From NCBI GenBank assembly GCA_033852175.1, contig JAWSUY010000006.1, positions 1 to 64,000 on the forward strand: a stretch of DNA of 64,000 bases. Reading direction: 5' to 3'. The notes beneath the pieces were generated by a model. The model worked only from the letters and a program-made list of their open reading frames with translations. It was not told the origin of the DNA and made no database searches. This document shows, piece after piece, positions 55,238-63,923 of this stretch. Position 1 is the stretch's first letter, and each line of letters opens with the position of its first letter. The translations under genes and the position numbers were made by a program. The stretch is from Agarilytica sp033852175. GTDB lineage: Bacteria; Pseudomonadota; Gammaproteobacteria; Pseudomonadales; Cellvibrionaceae.

Positions 55238-57028
55238 ATGAATGCAGAAGACAAGCACAAGATTTTAGATTACGTCGATAAATTTAGTGGCGTTTTTAAC
55301 AATATGATGGAAGAAGTTACCCAGCGTTTGATGATGAACCAGTCGAGTTGTGATTTTGATAATGTGATTAAGGCATCAGATGTTAACTCTCAAGAGATGG
55401 CTTCGAGCGTTAAAATTGACCCCAAGCGTTTTGTGAGTCAGCAGTTACAGTTTCTGGAAAAACAAAAAAAACTTTGGGAAAATGCCTCAAAGGTCTTGTT
55501 AGGTGAAGAATTTTCTCCTGTTATTGAGTCAACCAAAGGTGATAAGCGATTTGCTGATGAAGATTGGACGGGTAACCCAGCATTCAATTATATCAAGCAA
55601 GCGTATTTGCTTAACGCCGAGTACATGAATGAGTTCGTCGATGCGCTTGAGTTTGAAGATAAGGGCATTGAAGATCAGGTGCGCTTTTATACGCGACAGT
55701 TTATTAATTCGATGGCTCCTACCAATTATGTATTAACGAATCCTGAGGTTTGTAGGGAGATCCTTTCCACGGAAGGGGAGAACTTGGCCAAAGGCATCGA
55801 TAACTTCATGAGGGACCTCAAAGATAGTCCAAAAGAAGCGTTTAGGGTTAATCAGGTCAACAAAGATGCTTTCGAGCTTGGGCAGGATTTGGCTTATACC
55901 CCAGGCCAGGTGATTTTTGAGAACGAACTGATTCAGTTGATTCAGTACACTCCTACGACAGAAACTGTTTATCAAGTACCGTTACTGATCGTTCCCCCTT
56001 TTATCAATAAATATTACGTATTGGATCTAGACCAAAAGAAATCCATGGTTGCTTGGTTGGTGGAGCAGGGCTTTACTGTTTTCATGGTTTCCTGGGTTAA
56101 CCCGGATGAATCTTTTAGAGACTTCCCTTTTGATGATTATGTCAATAAAGGTGTCATTACCGCGCTGGATGTTGTTGAGCATATCAGTGGTAAACCAGAG
56201 GTTAATCTTGTTGGTTATTGTGTCGGAGGCACGATTTTGGGGATTACCCAGTCTTACCTAGCCAGTCAGAATGATACGCGCATAAAGTCCTTAACCTTTC
56301 TGACAACCCTCTTTGATTTTTCTGATCCCGGAGAAGTGGGTACTTACCTTACGAAGCAGCTTGTCCCAATGCTGGAAAAGTCAGTCACTGAAAAAGGTTT
56401 CCTGGACGGGCGCATACTCGGGCTTGGTTTTAGCTTGTTGCGTGAAAACAACCTGTTTTGGTCGTTCTTTATTGAAAACTATTTAAAGGGAAAGGACCCT
56501 GTTCCTTTCGATATTCTTTACTGGAATAGCGATTCGACGAATCTACCGGCAGCGGCTTTTTTGTTTTACCTCAAGAATATGTACATGGAAAACAAACTGG
56601 TAGAAAAAGGCGGAGTGAGTATCAATAATACGCCAATTGACCTCTCTGCTATCAATGTACCCAGTTATTTTTTGGCGGCACAAGCTGACCATATCGTATT
56701 GTGGCAAGCGGCATATAAGAGCGCTAAAGTCTTGGGCGGTGATGTCCGTTTTGTCTTGACCGAATCGGGACATGTTGCAGGGGTTATCAATCCTGCAAGC
56801 AAAGGCAAATACCCTCACTGGGTCAGCGATGAGATGCCTGACGATGCAGCTGACTGGCTAGCTAGTGCGGCTCAACAGACCGGGTCTTGGTGGAATGACT
56901 GGAATACCTGGCTAGAAGAGCGTTCAGGGAGTAAGGTCAAAGCGAAAAAGGTCGGCAATAGGAAACAATATCCAGTGTTGGAGTCTGCGCCAGGAAGCTA
57001 TGTTAGGCGACGGTTGGATAACGATTAG
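55238..57028 (+). CDS. phaC: Class I poly(3-hydroxybutyrate) synthase
   Basis: The synthase polymerises 3-hydroxybutyryl-CoA into PHB at the granule surface. It has a divergent helical N-terminal third and an alpha/beta hydrolase core with the synthase box GYCVGGT (nucleophile C328), aspartate D484 in AQADHIVLW and histidine H512 in TESGHVAGVINP. The end with SWWNDWNTWLEERSG is typical of class I. ATG 55238 is used; the frame opens 12 codons earlier at TTG. Length is about 596 residues. No PhaE or PhaR-subunit gene of class III/IV is adjacent, so class I is favoured. Confidence 0.95.
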   Translation: MNAEDKHKILDYVDKFSGVFNNMMEEVTQRLMMNQSSCDFDNVIKASDVNSQEMASSVKIDPKRFVSQQLQFLEKQKKLWENASKVLLGEEFSPVIESTKGDKRFADEDWTGNPAFNYIKQAYLLNAEYMNEFVDALEFEDKGIEDQVRFYTRQFINSMAPTNYVLTNPEVCREILSTEGENLAKGIDNFMRDLKDSPKEAFRVNQVNKDAFELGQDLAYTPGQVIFENELIQLIQYTPTTETVYQVPLLIVPPFINKYYVLDLDQKKSMVAWLVEQGFTVFMVSWVNPDESFRDFPFDDYVNKGVITALDVVEHISGKPEVNLVGYCVGGTILGITQSYLASQNDTRIKSLTFLTTLFDFSDPGEVGTYLTKQLVPMLEKSVTEKGFLDGRILGLGFSLLRENNLFWSFFIENYLKGKDPVPFDILYWNSDSTNLPAAAFLFYLKNMYMENKLVEKGGVSINNTPIDLSAINVPSYFLAAQADHIVLWQAAYKSAKVLGGDVRFVLTESGHVAGVINPASKGKYPHWVSDEMPDDAADWLASAAQQTGSWWNDWNTWLEERSGSKVKAKKVGNRKQYPVLESAPGSYVRRRLDND

Positions 57029-57201
57029 ATCGGTTTTTTAGGCTGAAATAACGCGAAAAACTAGGATTTAGCGAAAAATCGTTCATACTTTTCTCATATC
57101 TCGATGAAGTGGTTATACTCACGGAGCGGAACAAGAAACCCATTTTGAATGTACCGATGTGCCTTAGGATTGGGCACATTACAGAGATATGAGATATACA
57201 C

Positions 57202-57666
57202 GTGATAACGATAAAAAAATACCCCAATAGACGCCTCTACGATACCTCGCAAAGCCAATATATTAATCTTGAGGCCATACGTACTCTTGTGATGTCTCAC
57301 AGTGAATTTAAGGTCATTGACTCTAAAACCGAAACGGACTTGACCAAAAGCATACTCTTGCAAATCATCAGTGAGCAAGAAAATAACGATTCTCAGTCAT
57401 TGCTTACAGAATCTGTACTGAAGCAGCTTATTCGTTTTTACGGCAGTGAGATGCAGGGCTTTCTTGGTCAGTATTTAGAGCAAAGTTTGTCCACCTTTAT
57501 TGATCGCCAAGACACAATGCGTGGCGTGATGCAGGATATGATGGACGCTTCCCCAATGAATGTTTTCAATCAGATGATGGAGAAGAATATGTCCGTTTGG
57601 GGCAGTTTTTCATCATCTGAAGGCCAAAAAGAAAAGCCAGACGACAAGTCGGAAGATCCTGAATAA
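57202..57666 (+). CDS. phaR: PHB synthesis repressor PhaR
   Basis: PhaR is a DNA-binding repressor that also binds PHB, so phasin genes are opened when granules form. The conserved N-terminal domain is seen as ITIKKYPNRRLYDTSQSQYI followed by NLEAIRTLVMSHSEFKVIDSKT and DLTKSILLQIISEQE. The C-terminus is helical. It starts with GTG at 57202; the ITIKKYPNRRLYDT start is canonical. It lies 173 bases after phaC and just ahead of a phasin gene with TGC-rich repeats. Length 154. Confidence 0.95.
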   Translation: MITIKKYPNRRLYDTSQSQYINLEAIRTLVMSHSEFKVIDSKTETDLTKSILLQIISEQENNDSQSLLTESVLKQLIRFYGSEMQGFLGQYLEQSLSTFIDRQDTMRGVMQDMMDASPMNVFNQMMEKNMSVWGSFSSSEGQKEKPDDKSEDPE

Positions 57667-57708
57667 AACCCCCTCATCTATATAACAATTAAGTATAGCT
57701 ACGGTTTG

Positions 57709-57780
57709 TGCATTGCAGCAGGCTCGCTTGACGAGCCCTACGCAGCTTCGTAAAATACACATGAATTTTGCATTGCAGCA
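57709..57780 (+). promoter_or_regulatory. Two copies of TGCATTGCAGCA, candidate PhaR operators
   Basis: The 12-mer TGCATTGCAGCA occurs at 57709-57720 and 57769-57780, 60 bases apart, both ahead of the first phasin gene. Between them is a GGCTCG-CTTGA-CGAGCC hairpin (57721-57737). PhaR of Paracoccus and Ralstonia is known to bind TGC-rich sites before phasin genes. Confidence 0.6.
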
Positions 57781-57824
57781 AGAAAACATACTACTGATAT
57801 ATAGAGACTACTGAGGAATATATA

Positions 57825-58139
57825 ATGTTAGATAAAATTTTAGAGCAATCACAAAAAGCATTCCTACCAGCTAACGACTTCGTTGCTCTTTCCACTAAAG
57901 CGTTTGAAGAAGCTGCTGAAAAGCAAAAGACTTTCTTTGATGGCATCGTAAGCGACAATATGGCTTTCGTTAAAGAATTGAGCGCTCAGAAGGATTTTTC
58001 TGGCTTTTATCAGACTCAAAAATCATATTTGCAAAATGTTCAAGACAAAGTAGTTGCGGCTTCTACAGAAGCTTATGAATTGATGAGTTCTAGCCAAGAA
58101 AAAGCTGGTGATTTCTTTAAGACAGCTACTACTGCTTAA
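57825..58139 (+). CDS. phaP: Phasin (PHB granule protein), first copy
   Basis: A 104-residue, all-helical amphipathic protein. QSQKAFLPANDFVALSTKAFEEAA and TFFDGIVSDNMAFVKELSA match the phasin family, which coats PHB granules. GAGGA before ATG 57825 is a good ribosome site. It is preceded by two candidate PhaR sites and followed by a strong terminator, so it is probably a single-gene transcript. It lacks the basic tail seen in the second phasin. Confidence 0.9.
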   Translation: MLDKILEQSQKAFLPANDFVALSTKAFEEAAEKQKTFFDGIVSDNMAFVKELSAQKDFSGFYQTQKSYLQNVQDKVVAASTEAYELMSSSQEKAGDFFKTATTA

Positions 58140-58194
58140 TTGAAAGATCTGCTTCGGGTCTATCTTCGATAGCATCGAAGGATCTCTACCAGCT

Positions 58195-58223
58195 AAAAAG
58201 CCTCGTTTAAATCGAGGCTTTTT
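58195..58223 (+). terminator. Rho-independent terminator after the first phasin
   Basis: AAAAAGCCTCG-TTTAAAT-CGAGGCTTTTT, a perfect stem with A and T runs, about 55 bases after the stop. Confidence 0.92.
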
Positions 58224-58334
58224 ACGTTCAGGCCGACTATTTTCCGAAACCGTGATGGGCGTAACGTTCATGTTGCGACGCAACGCACATGATTGACCTT
58301 TAGCATTGAGTAGCATAGACTCAGGTCCGAATAT

Positions 58335-58346
58335 TGCAGTGCAGCA
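58335..58346 (+). promoter_or_regulatory. Third TGC-rich 12-mer, candidate PhaR operator
   Basis: TGCAGTGCAGCA differs from the two upstream sites by one base. It lies about 365 bases before the second phasin gene, in the 570-base gap between the phasins, which is otherwise featureless apart from the terminator at 58195. Confidence 0.45.
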
Positions 58347-58710
58347 GTTTTGGTTTCAGGGTTTGGGTTTTCACAAGTGGGTCTGAGGGCTTTCAATTTT
58401 AGAAGGTTTGCCATCAGCGACTCTCGGTTTTCAATATGCCGTTAATGGGGTTTTGATGTGAAAAGTCGCATTCAGCAATATCTTGGCGTGATTGTCTTTC
58501 GAGTGCGAAACGTTGTTAATTTAGTGCTGGAATGGTCGTCGAGATTGACTATCATTGGTCGTATGTTTTGAAGTTGTGAGACAGCTGTGAAGTGGTTGTG
58601 AAAGAGCTTCTAAACAGGCGCTAGCGCGCAAGTCATTAACCTAACGAGCTATGACCCTAGGCCTACTAAAGTAGAGCAGTAAAACAGTAATTTTAAGAGG
58701 AGCGAATGTT

Positions 58711-59193
58711 ATGTACGGTAAAGTATTTGAGCAAACCGGTTCATTTTTAAAGCCAATGACTGACATCATTGAATTGAACTCGGAAATTTTTGAGTCGTTG
58801 AGAACTAAGCAATCTAATTTTATGCAAGAAGTTGTTGCTGACAGTATTGAGTATGCGAAGGGCTTTAGTCAGCCTAGTGCCGATATTGATACGTTTGTCG
58901 GTGCTCAGCAAGCATACTGGGAAGGAATGAGAGAAAAGTTGACGTCAAATGCACAGGATAGTCTTGAGCTTATCACTGATGCGCGTGGCAAAGTAGGAGA
59001 CTTGATTCAGGGTGCGTGGGATGCAAATGTTGCCGCAGCCACTGATGTTGCCGCAGTATCTGATGTTGTTAGTATTGCTGCTGTTTCTGATGTTGCCAAT
59101 ACAGTTGAGCCCGTTAAGGCTCCTGCAAAGAAAAAGCCTTCCGCGAAGAAAGCGGCTCCTAAGGCTAAAGCAGCTAAAGCGACGGCAGAGTAA
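58711..59193 (+). CDS. Phasin with lysine/alanine-rich tail, second copy
   Basis: A 160-residue protein. Residues 1-105 are helical and phasin-like (LKPMTDIIELNSEIFESLRTKQ). After an Ala/Val-rich linker that repeats VAAVSDV, VSIAAVSDV and VANTV comes a basic tail rich in AKK, PKA and AKA from about residue 138. Such tails bind DNA in histone-like proteins and in PhaM of Ralstonia, which links granules to the nucleoid. A similar role here is inferred. GAGGAG just ahead of ATG 58711 is the ribosome site. Confidence 0.88.
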   Translation: MYGKVFEQTGSFLKPMTDIIELNSEIFESLRTKQSNFMQEVVADSIEYAKGFSQPSADIDTFVGAQQAYWEGMREKLTSNAQDSLELITDARGKVGDLIQGAWDANVAAATDVAAVSDVVSIAAVSDVANTVEPVKAPAKKKPSAKKAAPKAKAAKATAE

Positions 59194-59234
59194 GGTATCT
59201 CTGAGTGGTTGTTGTTCTAGCTTCGCTTCTCTTG

Positions 59235-59265
59235 AAAAAGCCCGTTGAAATAACGGGCTTTTTTT
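59235..59265. terminator. Terminator between the second phasin and phaB
   Basis: AAAAAGCCCGTT-GAAAT-AACGGGCTTTTTTT is a strong hairpin with runs of A and T on both sides, so it could serve the phasin (plus) and phaB (minus) transcripts. Confidence 0.92.
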
Positions 59266-59329
59266 GCCTCAAGCAATGCTGTTGATTTTTAGTTGAGCGC
59301 GTATTGTTGGCAGGTTAAATGGCCGCCCC

Positions 59330-60052
59330 CTAATACATGTGTTGGCCGCCGTTTATGGATAGGGTTGAGCCGGTAATAAAGCCAGCATTGTCCGCGACTA
59401 AAAACTCCACGCCTCTGGCTATTTCATCAGCCTCTCCCAGTCTACCGACGGGAATTTTCGCAATAATCTTTTCGAGCACCTTTTTCGGGACTGCGCGCAC
59501 CATGTCTGTAGATATGTAGCCTGGGGCGATGGCGTTTACCGTGATGTCTTTACCTGCCCCTTCTTGGGCTAAAGCTTTGGTAAATCCATGAATGCCTGAT
59601 TTGGCTGCCGCATAGTTTACCTGCCCATACTGCCCGGCTTGGCCGTTGACTGAGCCGATATTCACAATACGCCCAAAGCCATGCTTGCGCATACTGTCTA
59701 TTACATTGCGGCACATGTTAAAGCATGAACCAAGATTAGTATCGAGCACGGATTGCCAGCACTCTGGGCTCATTTTGTGAATGGTGCCGTCTCGCGTGAT
59801 GCCTGCATTGTTAATGAGGATTTCGATACGGCCGAGATCGGCTGTAATTTGTGCTATAGCTTCAGCGCAGGCGTGGAAGTTAGAAACATCAAATTTATAT
59901 ACAGGGATTCCGTATTTATCGTTAAATGCGGCGGCGGTTTGATCGTCCCCGCCGTAACTTGCTGCTACTGTGTATCCATCTTCTTTAAGACGAACGGAAA
60001 TGGCTTCTCCGATACCGCGGGTTCCGCCAGTGACTAGAGCGACTCTGCTCAT
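59330..60052 (-). CDS. phaB: Acetoacetyl-CoA reductase
   Basis: An SDR of 240 residues that makes (R)-3-hydroxybutyryl-CoA with NADPH for PHB synthesis. Motifs are TGGTRGIGEAI, NNAGITRDGTIHKM, catalytic GSVNGQAGQYGQVNYAAAK and APGYISTDMV. ITRDGTIHKM and GQAGQYGQVNY are typical of PhaB rather than FabG. ATG 60052 follows AGGAGA. It converges on the second phasin gene. The companion thiolase phaA is not in this window. Confidence 0.95.
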   Translation of the reverse strand: MSRVALVTGGTRGIGEAISVRLKEDGYTVAASYGGDDQTAAAFNDKYGIPVYKFDVSNFHACAEAIAQITADLGRIEILINNAGITRDGTIHKMSPECWQSVLDTNLGSCFNMCRNVIDSMRKHGFGRIVNIGSVNGQAGQYGQVNYAAAKSGIHGFTKALAQEGAGKDITVNAIAPGYISTDMVRAVPKKVLEKIIAKIPVGRLGEADEIARGVEFLVADNAGFITGSTLSINGGQHMY

Positions 60053-60488
60053 AAGGTTCTCCTAAGGTTTTTGTCTGAAATCAGTTTAAATATAGCGGTG
60101 AGCGAATTGCCGGTCGTTATAGCGTGGCAAAATGACACCGTTTGATCTGTGCTGTGCTTTCGCGAATGGCAGTCAGCTTGTCCTCAAGCTGGCTCGGTGA
60201 ATTTAAGCGAATCTCGCTCATTTCAACCTGCGTCAATCGTTCAAATATACTTCTATTTTTTAAAGCAAAACTTAAAACAATACGATGTAAGGCTTAAGAA
60301 AATAGAAATAGCGCATAGCTGTCCCCCTTAGAGTCGTCGGATGTTACAGGAATTGATATCGATTTAAACGAATTTGGAATAAATACTGACGCGTGTTTCA
60401 ATAGCTTTGGCGTTTGGGGAACATGTGTTTGTATTTTTGTGAACTTGCCCCAATATTGCACTTTCTTTATTGCTATCACGAGATGTGA
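60053..60488. other. Divergent intergenic region, 436 bases
   Basis: This lies between phaB and the thioredoxin-fold gene. No open frame, T-run hairpin or copy of the TGC-rich 12-mer was found. It must contain promoters for both genes. Confidence 0.45.
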
Positions 60489-61346
60489 ATGATGAATCCT
60501 AATATCGTCGAAATTACACCTGAAAACGCTCAAACTTTACTTGTAGAAGAGTCCTATAAGCGACTCGTAGTCATCGATTTTTGGGCGAGTTGGTGCGAGC
60601 CGTGTAAAAGCCTGATGCCGATATTGGAAGCGTTAGCCGACGAGTATGCTGGCCAGTTTCTATTAGCGAAAGTCGATTCCGAGGCGCATCAAGGTATTGC
60701 AAGTCAGTTTGGTGTGCGCAGTTTACCTACGGTTATGTTGATGAAAGATGGTCAGCCTGTTGATGGCTTTACCGGGTTGAAGCCAGAACCTGAAATTCGG
60801 GAGCTATTGAATAAAGTGCTTCCTAAACTCTGGGATCTGAAATTTAATGAAGCGTCCGTGCATGTTCAGCAAGGGGAGTGGGATCAGGCCTATACACTGC
60901 TCAGTGAGGCTTATGAGCTTTCGGGGCAACAGGCTAATATAGCGATTACCTTAACTGGTGTATTGACGCAGCTTAAACGCTATAGCGAGGCCGATAGCAT
61001 TCTTTCTCTGGTCAAGATGGCAGACCAAGATCCCCTCTACGAACAGGTGAAAGCAGAGCTGGAGTTGGCTCAGCAAGCGCAAAAAACACCGGAGCTGCAA
61101 GCGCTTGAAGAGCAATTTGCTCTGACGCCAGAGGATAAGTCCATTGCATTTCAGTTGGCTGTTCAGTACAGCCAGAACGAGTTCAAAAAAGAAGCGCTGT
61201 CACTTTTGTATGACATCATTCGAAGCGATCTTAATTATCAAGAAGGAGAGGCCAAGAAAATCTATTTGGATATCTTGGCTGTATTGGGTAAAGGTGATCC
61301 GGTAGCAATTGCGTTTCAGCGAAAGCTCTTTACCTTGCTCTACTAA
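60489..61346 (+). CDS. cnoX: Thioredoxin-fold co-chaperone CnoX (YbbN)
   Basis: Residues 1-110 form a thioredoxin domain with the site WASWCEPCKSLMP near residue 37, so both cysteines of CxxC are present. The remaining 170 residues are tetratricopeptide-like helices (LLSEAYELSGQQANIAITLT, LQALEEQFALTPEDKSIAFQ). CnoX proteins protect folding clients from over-oxidation and pass them to GroEL or DnaK. Length 285 matches YbbN. Two adjacent ATG codons are possible starts. No operon partner is evident. Confidence 0.9.
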   Translation: MMNPNIVEITPENAQTLLVEESYKRLVVIDFWASWCEPCKSLMPILEALADEYAGQFLLAKVDSEAHQGIASQFGVRSLPTVMLMKDGQPVDGFTGLKPEPEIRELLNKVLPKLWDLKFNEASVHVQQGEWDQAYTLLSEAYELSGQQANIAITLTGVLTQLKRYSEADSILSLVKMADQDPLYEQVKAELELAQQAQKTPELQALEEQFALTPEDKSIAFQLAVQYSQNEFKKEALSLLYDIIRSDLNYQEGEAKKIYLDILAVLGKGDPVAIAFQRKLFTLLY

Positions 61347-61596
61347 GTTGTGTGACGGCCTGTCAGCGGAGTCGTTATGATGACCGGGTTAAATTGCTGG
61401 TTGGATTGATGGATCGGCAGACGGGCTAATCAATAATCTGGATTTCCTCGGTATCAGTGGCATAATGGCTCGCCTTTTTTGCTGCTCTTAGCAAATGACT
61501 TTCGGCTTTGCTTTTGCGGCTCTGCTCTAGGCCCTACTATTTTTTCAAAACGTTAGTGTAAATTTTCCAAAGCTTTACTAAAAACTGAGGACAACA

Positions 61597-62712
61597 ATGC
61601 AACCTGAACTGAAACCCCAAAACCCAAATTTTTCATCTGGTCCGTGCAGCAAGCGCCCCGGATACAGTGTTAGTAACCTGAAGCTTGATACTCTTGGTCG
61701 TTCTCACCGCTCTTCTGTCGGTAAAGAAGCCTTGGCTTTAGCATGTAGCGATACGGCCGAAATGCTTGGCTTGCCAGAAGGTTATCGTGTCGGGGTTGTG
61801 GCGGGTTCTGACACTGGCGCTATGGAAATGGCGATGTGGTCTTTACTTGGCGAGCGTGGCGTTGACGTATTGTCGTGGGAATCATTCGGCAAAGGTTGGG
61901 TGACGGATATCACCAAACAGTTAAAGCTTGACGATGTGCGCTCTATGGAGGCAGATTACGGCCAATTGCCAGACTTAAGCGCTGTAGATTTTGCACGTGA
62001 CGTTGTCTTTACGTGGAACGGTACAACCTCTGGTGTAAAAGTGCCTAATGGTGAATGGATTGCCGATGATCGCGAGGGTCTTACAATATGCGATGCGACC
62101 TCAGCAGTTTTTGCGATGGACATTCCTTGGGATAAAATTGATGTGGCTACGTTCAGCTGGCAGAAAGCCCTGGGCGGAGAAGGTGCTCACGGCATGTTGA
62201 TATTGAGCCCTCGTGCAGTTGCAAGGCTGGAAAGCTATACCCCCCCTTGGCCGATGCCGAAAATTTTCCGTATGACGAAAGGCGGAAAGTTAATTGAGGG
62301 TATCTTTAAGGGCGCCACGATCAATACGCCTTCTATGCTCTGCGTTGCGGATTATTTAGATGCACTGAACTGGATCAAAAGTATTGGTGGAGTAGCGGCC
62401 AGTATTGCGAAGTCGCAAGCAAACTTAGCGGTTATCGAAAAGTTCGTAGTGGCAAATGACTGGATCGACTTTTTAGCCGAATCCAGCGAAATTAATTCTA
62501 ATACCAGTATCTGTTTAACCCTTAAGGCTGAGCCGGGCCAAGTTAAAGAAATGGTCAAACTGTTGGGTAAAGAGGGCGTTGCCTTTGATATTGGCGCATA
62601 TCGCGATGCACCAGCAGGCATTCGTATTTGGGGTGGAGCGACGGTAGAAGCTTCTGATATGGAAAAATTGATGCCTTGGATGACATGGGCATACGAGCAA
62701 GTTACGCAATAA
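61597..62712 (+). CDS. serC: Phosphoserine aminotransferase, Methanosarcina-type subgroup
   Basis: A PLP aminotransferase of 371 residues that makes phosphoserine from 3-phosphohydroxypyruvate. The opening PQNPNFSSGPCSKRPGYSV and LGRSHRSSVGKE, and the PLP lysine in FSWQKALGGEGAHG, match the subgroup also found in alphaproteobacteria and Methanosarcina, rather than the E. coli-like SerC. ATG 61597. It is followed after 35 bases by serA, so the two first steps of serine synthesis are one operon. Confidence 0.94.
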   Translation: MQPELKPQNPNFSSGPCSKRPGYSVSNLKLDTLGRSHRSSVGKEALALACSDTAEMLGLPEGYRVGVVAGSDTGAMEMAMWSLLGERGVDVLSWESFGKGWVTDITKQLKLDDVRSMEADYGQLPDLSAVDFARDVVFTWNGTTSGVKVPNGEWIADDREGLTICDATSAVFAMDIPWDKIDVATFSWQKALGGEGAHGMLILSPRAVARLESYTPPWPMPKIFRMTKGGKLIEGIFKGATINTPSMLCVADYLDALNWIKSIGGVAASIAKSQANLAVIEKFVVANDWIDFLAESSEINSNTSICLTLKAEPGQVKEMVKLLGKEGVAFDIGAYRDAPAGIRIWGGATVEASDMEKLMPWMTWAYEQVTQ

Positions 62713-62747
62713 GCAATCTATTAACCTTAACTGTGTGAAGATTAACT

Positions 62748-63923
62748 ATGTTTCAGATTCGTACCTACAACAAAATTTCAGAAAAAGGTCTCAGCCGTTT
62801 CGACGATACATACAACGTTGGATCGGATATCGAAAATCCTCAAGCACTGCTACTGCGCAGCCAAAAATTGCACGATGAAAGCTTGCCTGCTTCGGTCATG
62901 GCCGTCGCAAGAGCTGGAGCGGGAACTAACAATATTCCCGTAGATGAATACAGTAAAAAGGGAATCGTCGTATTTAATACCCCTGGTGCCAATGCGAATG
63001 CCGTTAAAGAATTGGTTTTGTCGGGATTGTTGCTGAGCTCGCGCGGCATCATGCAAGGAAAGTCATTCGTCGATACCTTGGGTGATATGACTGATGCAGC
63101 AGAAATGTCAAAGCTGCTTGAAAAAGAGAAAAAGCGTTTTGCCGGTAGTGAATTGGCGGGCAAAACTCTGGGTGTTATTGGTCTTGGGGCCATTGGCTCA
63201 ATGGTCGCTGATGCGGCGCTAGCGCTAGGAATGGACGTTCTGGGTTTTGACCCCGCGTTATCAGTAGAGGCCGCATGGCGTTTATCCAGCGATGTCAGGC
63301 GAATGGAGAGTGTTGAGGCTCTGTTGGCCGAAGTCGATTTTCTTTCATTGCACGTGCCAGCAATTCCAGCCACAAAGCATATGATTAATGCTGATACCTT
63401 GAGCCTGATGAAGCCTAATGCGGCGATTATGAATTTCGCTCGGGATGCTATTGTTGATGCTAAGGCGGTTGTTCATGCGCTCGATAATGAAAAACTCCGC
63501 CAGTATGTGTGTGATTTCCCAGAGCCTTGCTTGATTGGCCACGCGAAAGTAGTAGCGCTACCGCATATTGGTGCGAGTACGGCAGAGGCAGAAGAAAACT
63601 GCGCGGTAATGGCCGTTAATCAGTTGCGTGATTATTTAGAGAGCGGAAATATTGTCAATTCCGTTAATTTTCCGCAAACGACTATGTCTCGTGGTGACAC
63701 CGCTTGTCGTATTACCTTTACCAATGAAAATGTATCGGGTGTATTGGGGCATGTACTATCCGTATTTGCTGACAGTGATGTAAATGTCGTCGATATGGTG
63801 AATAAGAGCCGGAATAATGTGGCTTACAATATTTTGGATTTGGCCAGTCGTCCAAGTGACGATCTGATTCAAAAGCTCCAAAATGTAGAGCACGTGATCT
63901 CTTTGAGGGTACTTTGTAGTTAA
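62748..63923 (+). CDS. serA: D-3-phosphoglycerate dehydrogenase
   Basis: The enzyme oxidises 3-phosphoglycerate with NAD. The 391-residue protein has the NAD fold with GVIGLGAIGSMVADAALALG near residue 141, VARAGAGTNNIP and LPHIGASTAEAEENCA (catalytic histidine), and a C-terminal ACT domain (about 320-391) with NVSGVLGHVLSVFADSDVNV, which normally binds serine for feedback control. It is complete, with its stop at 63921-63923, and ends an operon with serC. Confidence 0.95.
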   Translation: MFQIRTYNKISEKGLSRFDDTYNVGSDIENPQALLLRSQKLHDESLPASVMAVARAGAGTNNIPVDEYSKKGIVVFNTPGANANAVKELVLSGLLLSSRGIMQGKSFVDTLGDMTDAAEMSKLLEKEKKRFAGSELAGKTLGVIGLGAIGSMVADAALALGMDVLGFDPALSVEAAWRLSSDVRRMESVEALLAEVDFLSLHVPAIPATKHMINADTLSLMKPNAAIMNFARDAIVDAKAVVHALDNEKLRQYVCDFPEPCLIGHAKVVALPHIGASTAEAEENCAVMAVNQLRDYLESGNIVNSVNFPQTTMSRGDTACRITFTNENVSGVLGHVLSVFADSDVNVVDMVNKSRNNVAYNILDLASRPSDDLIQKLQNVEHVISLRVLCS

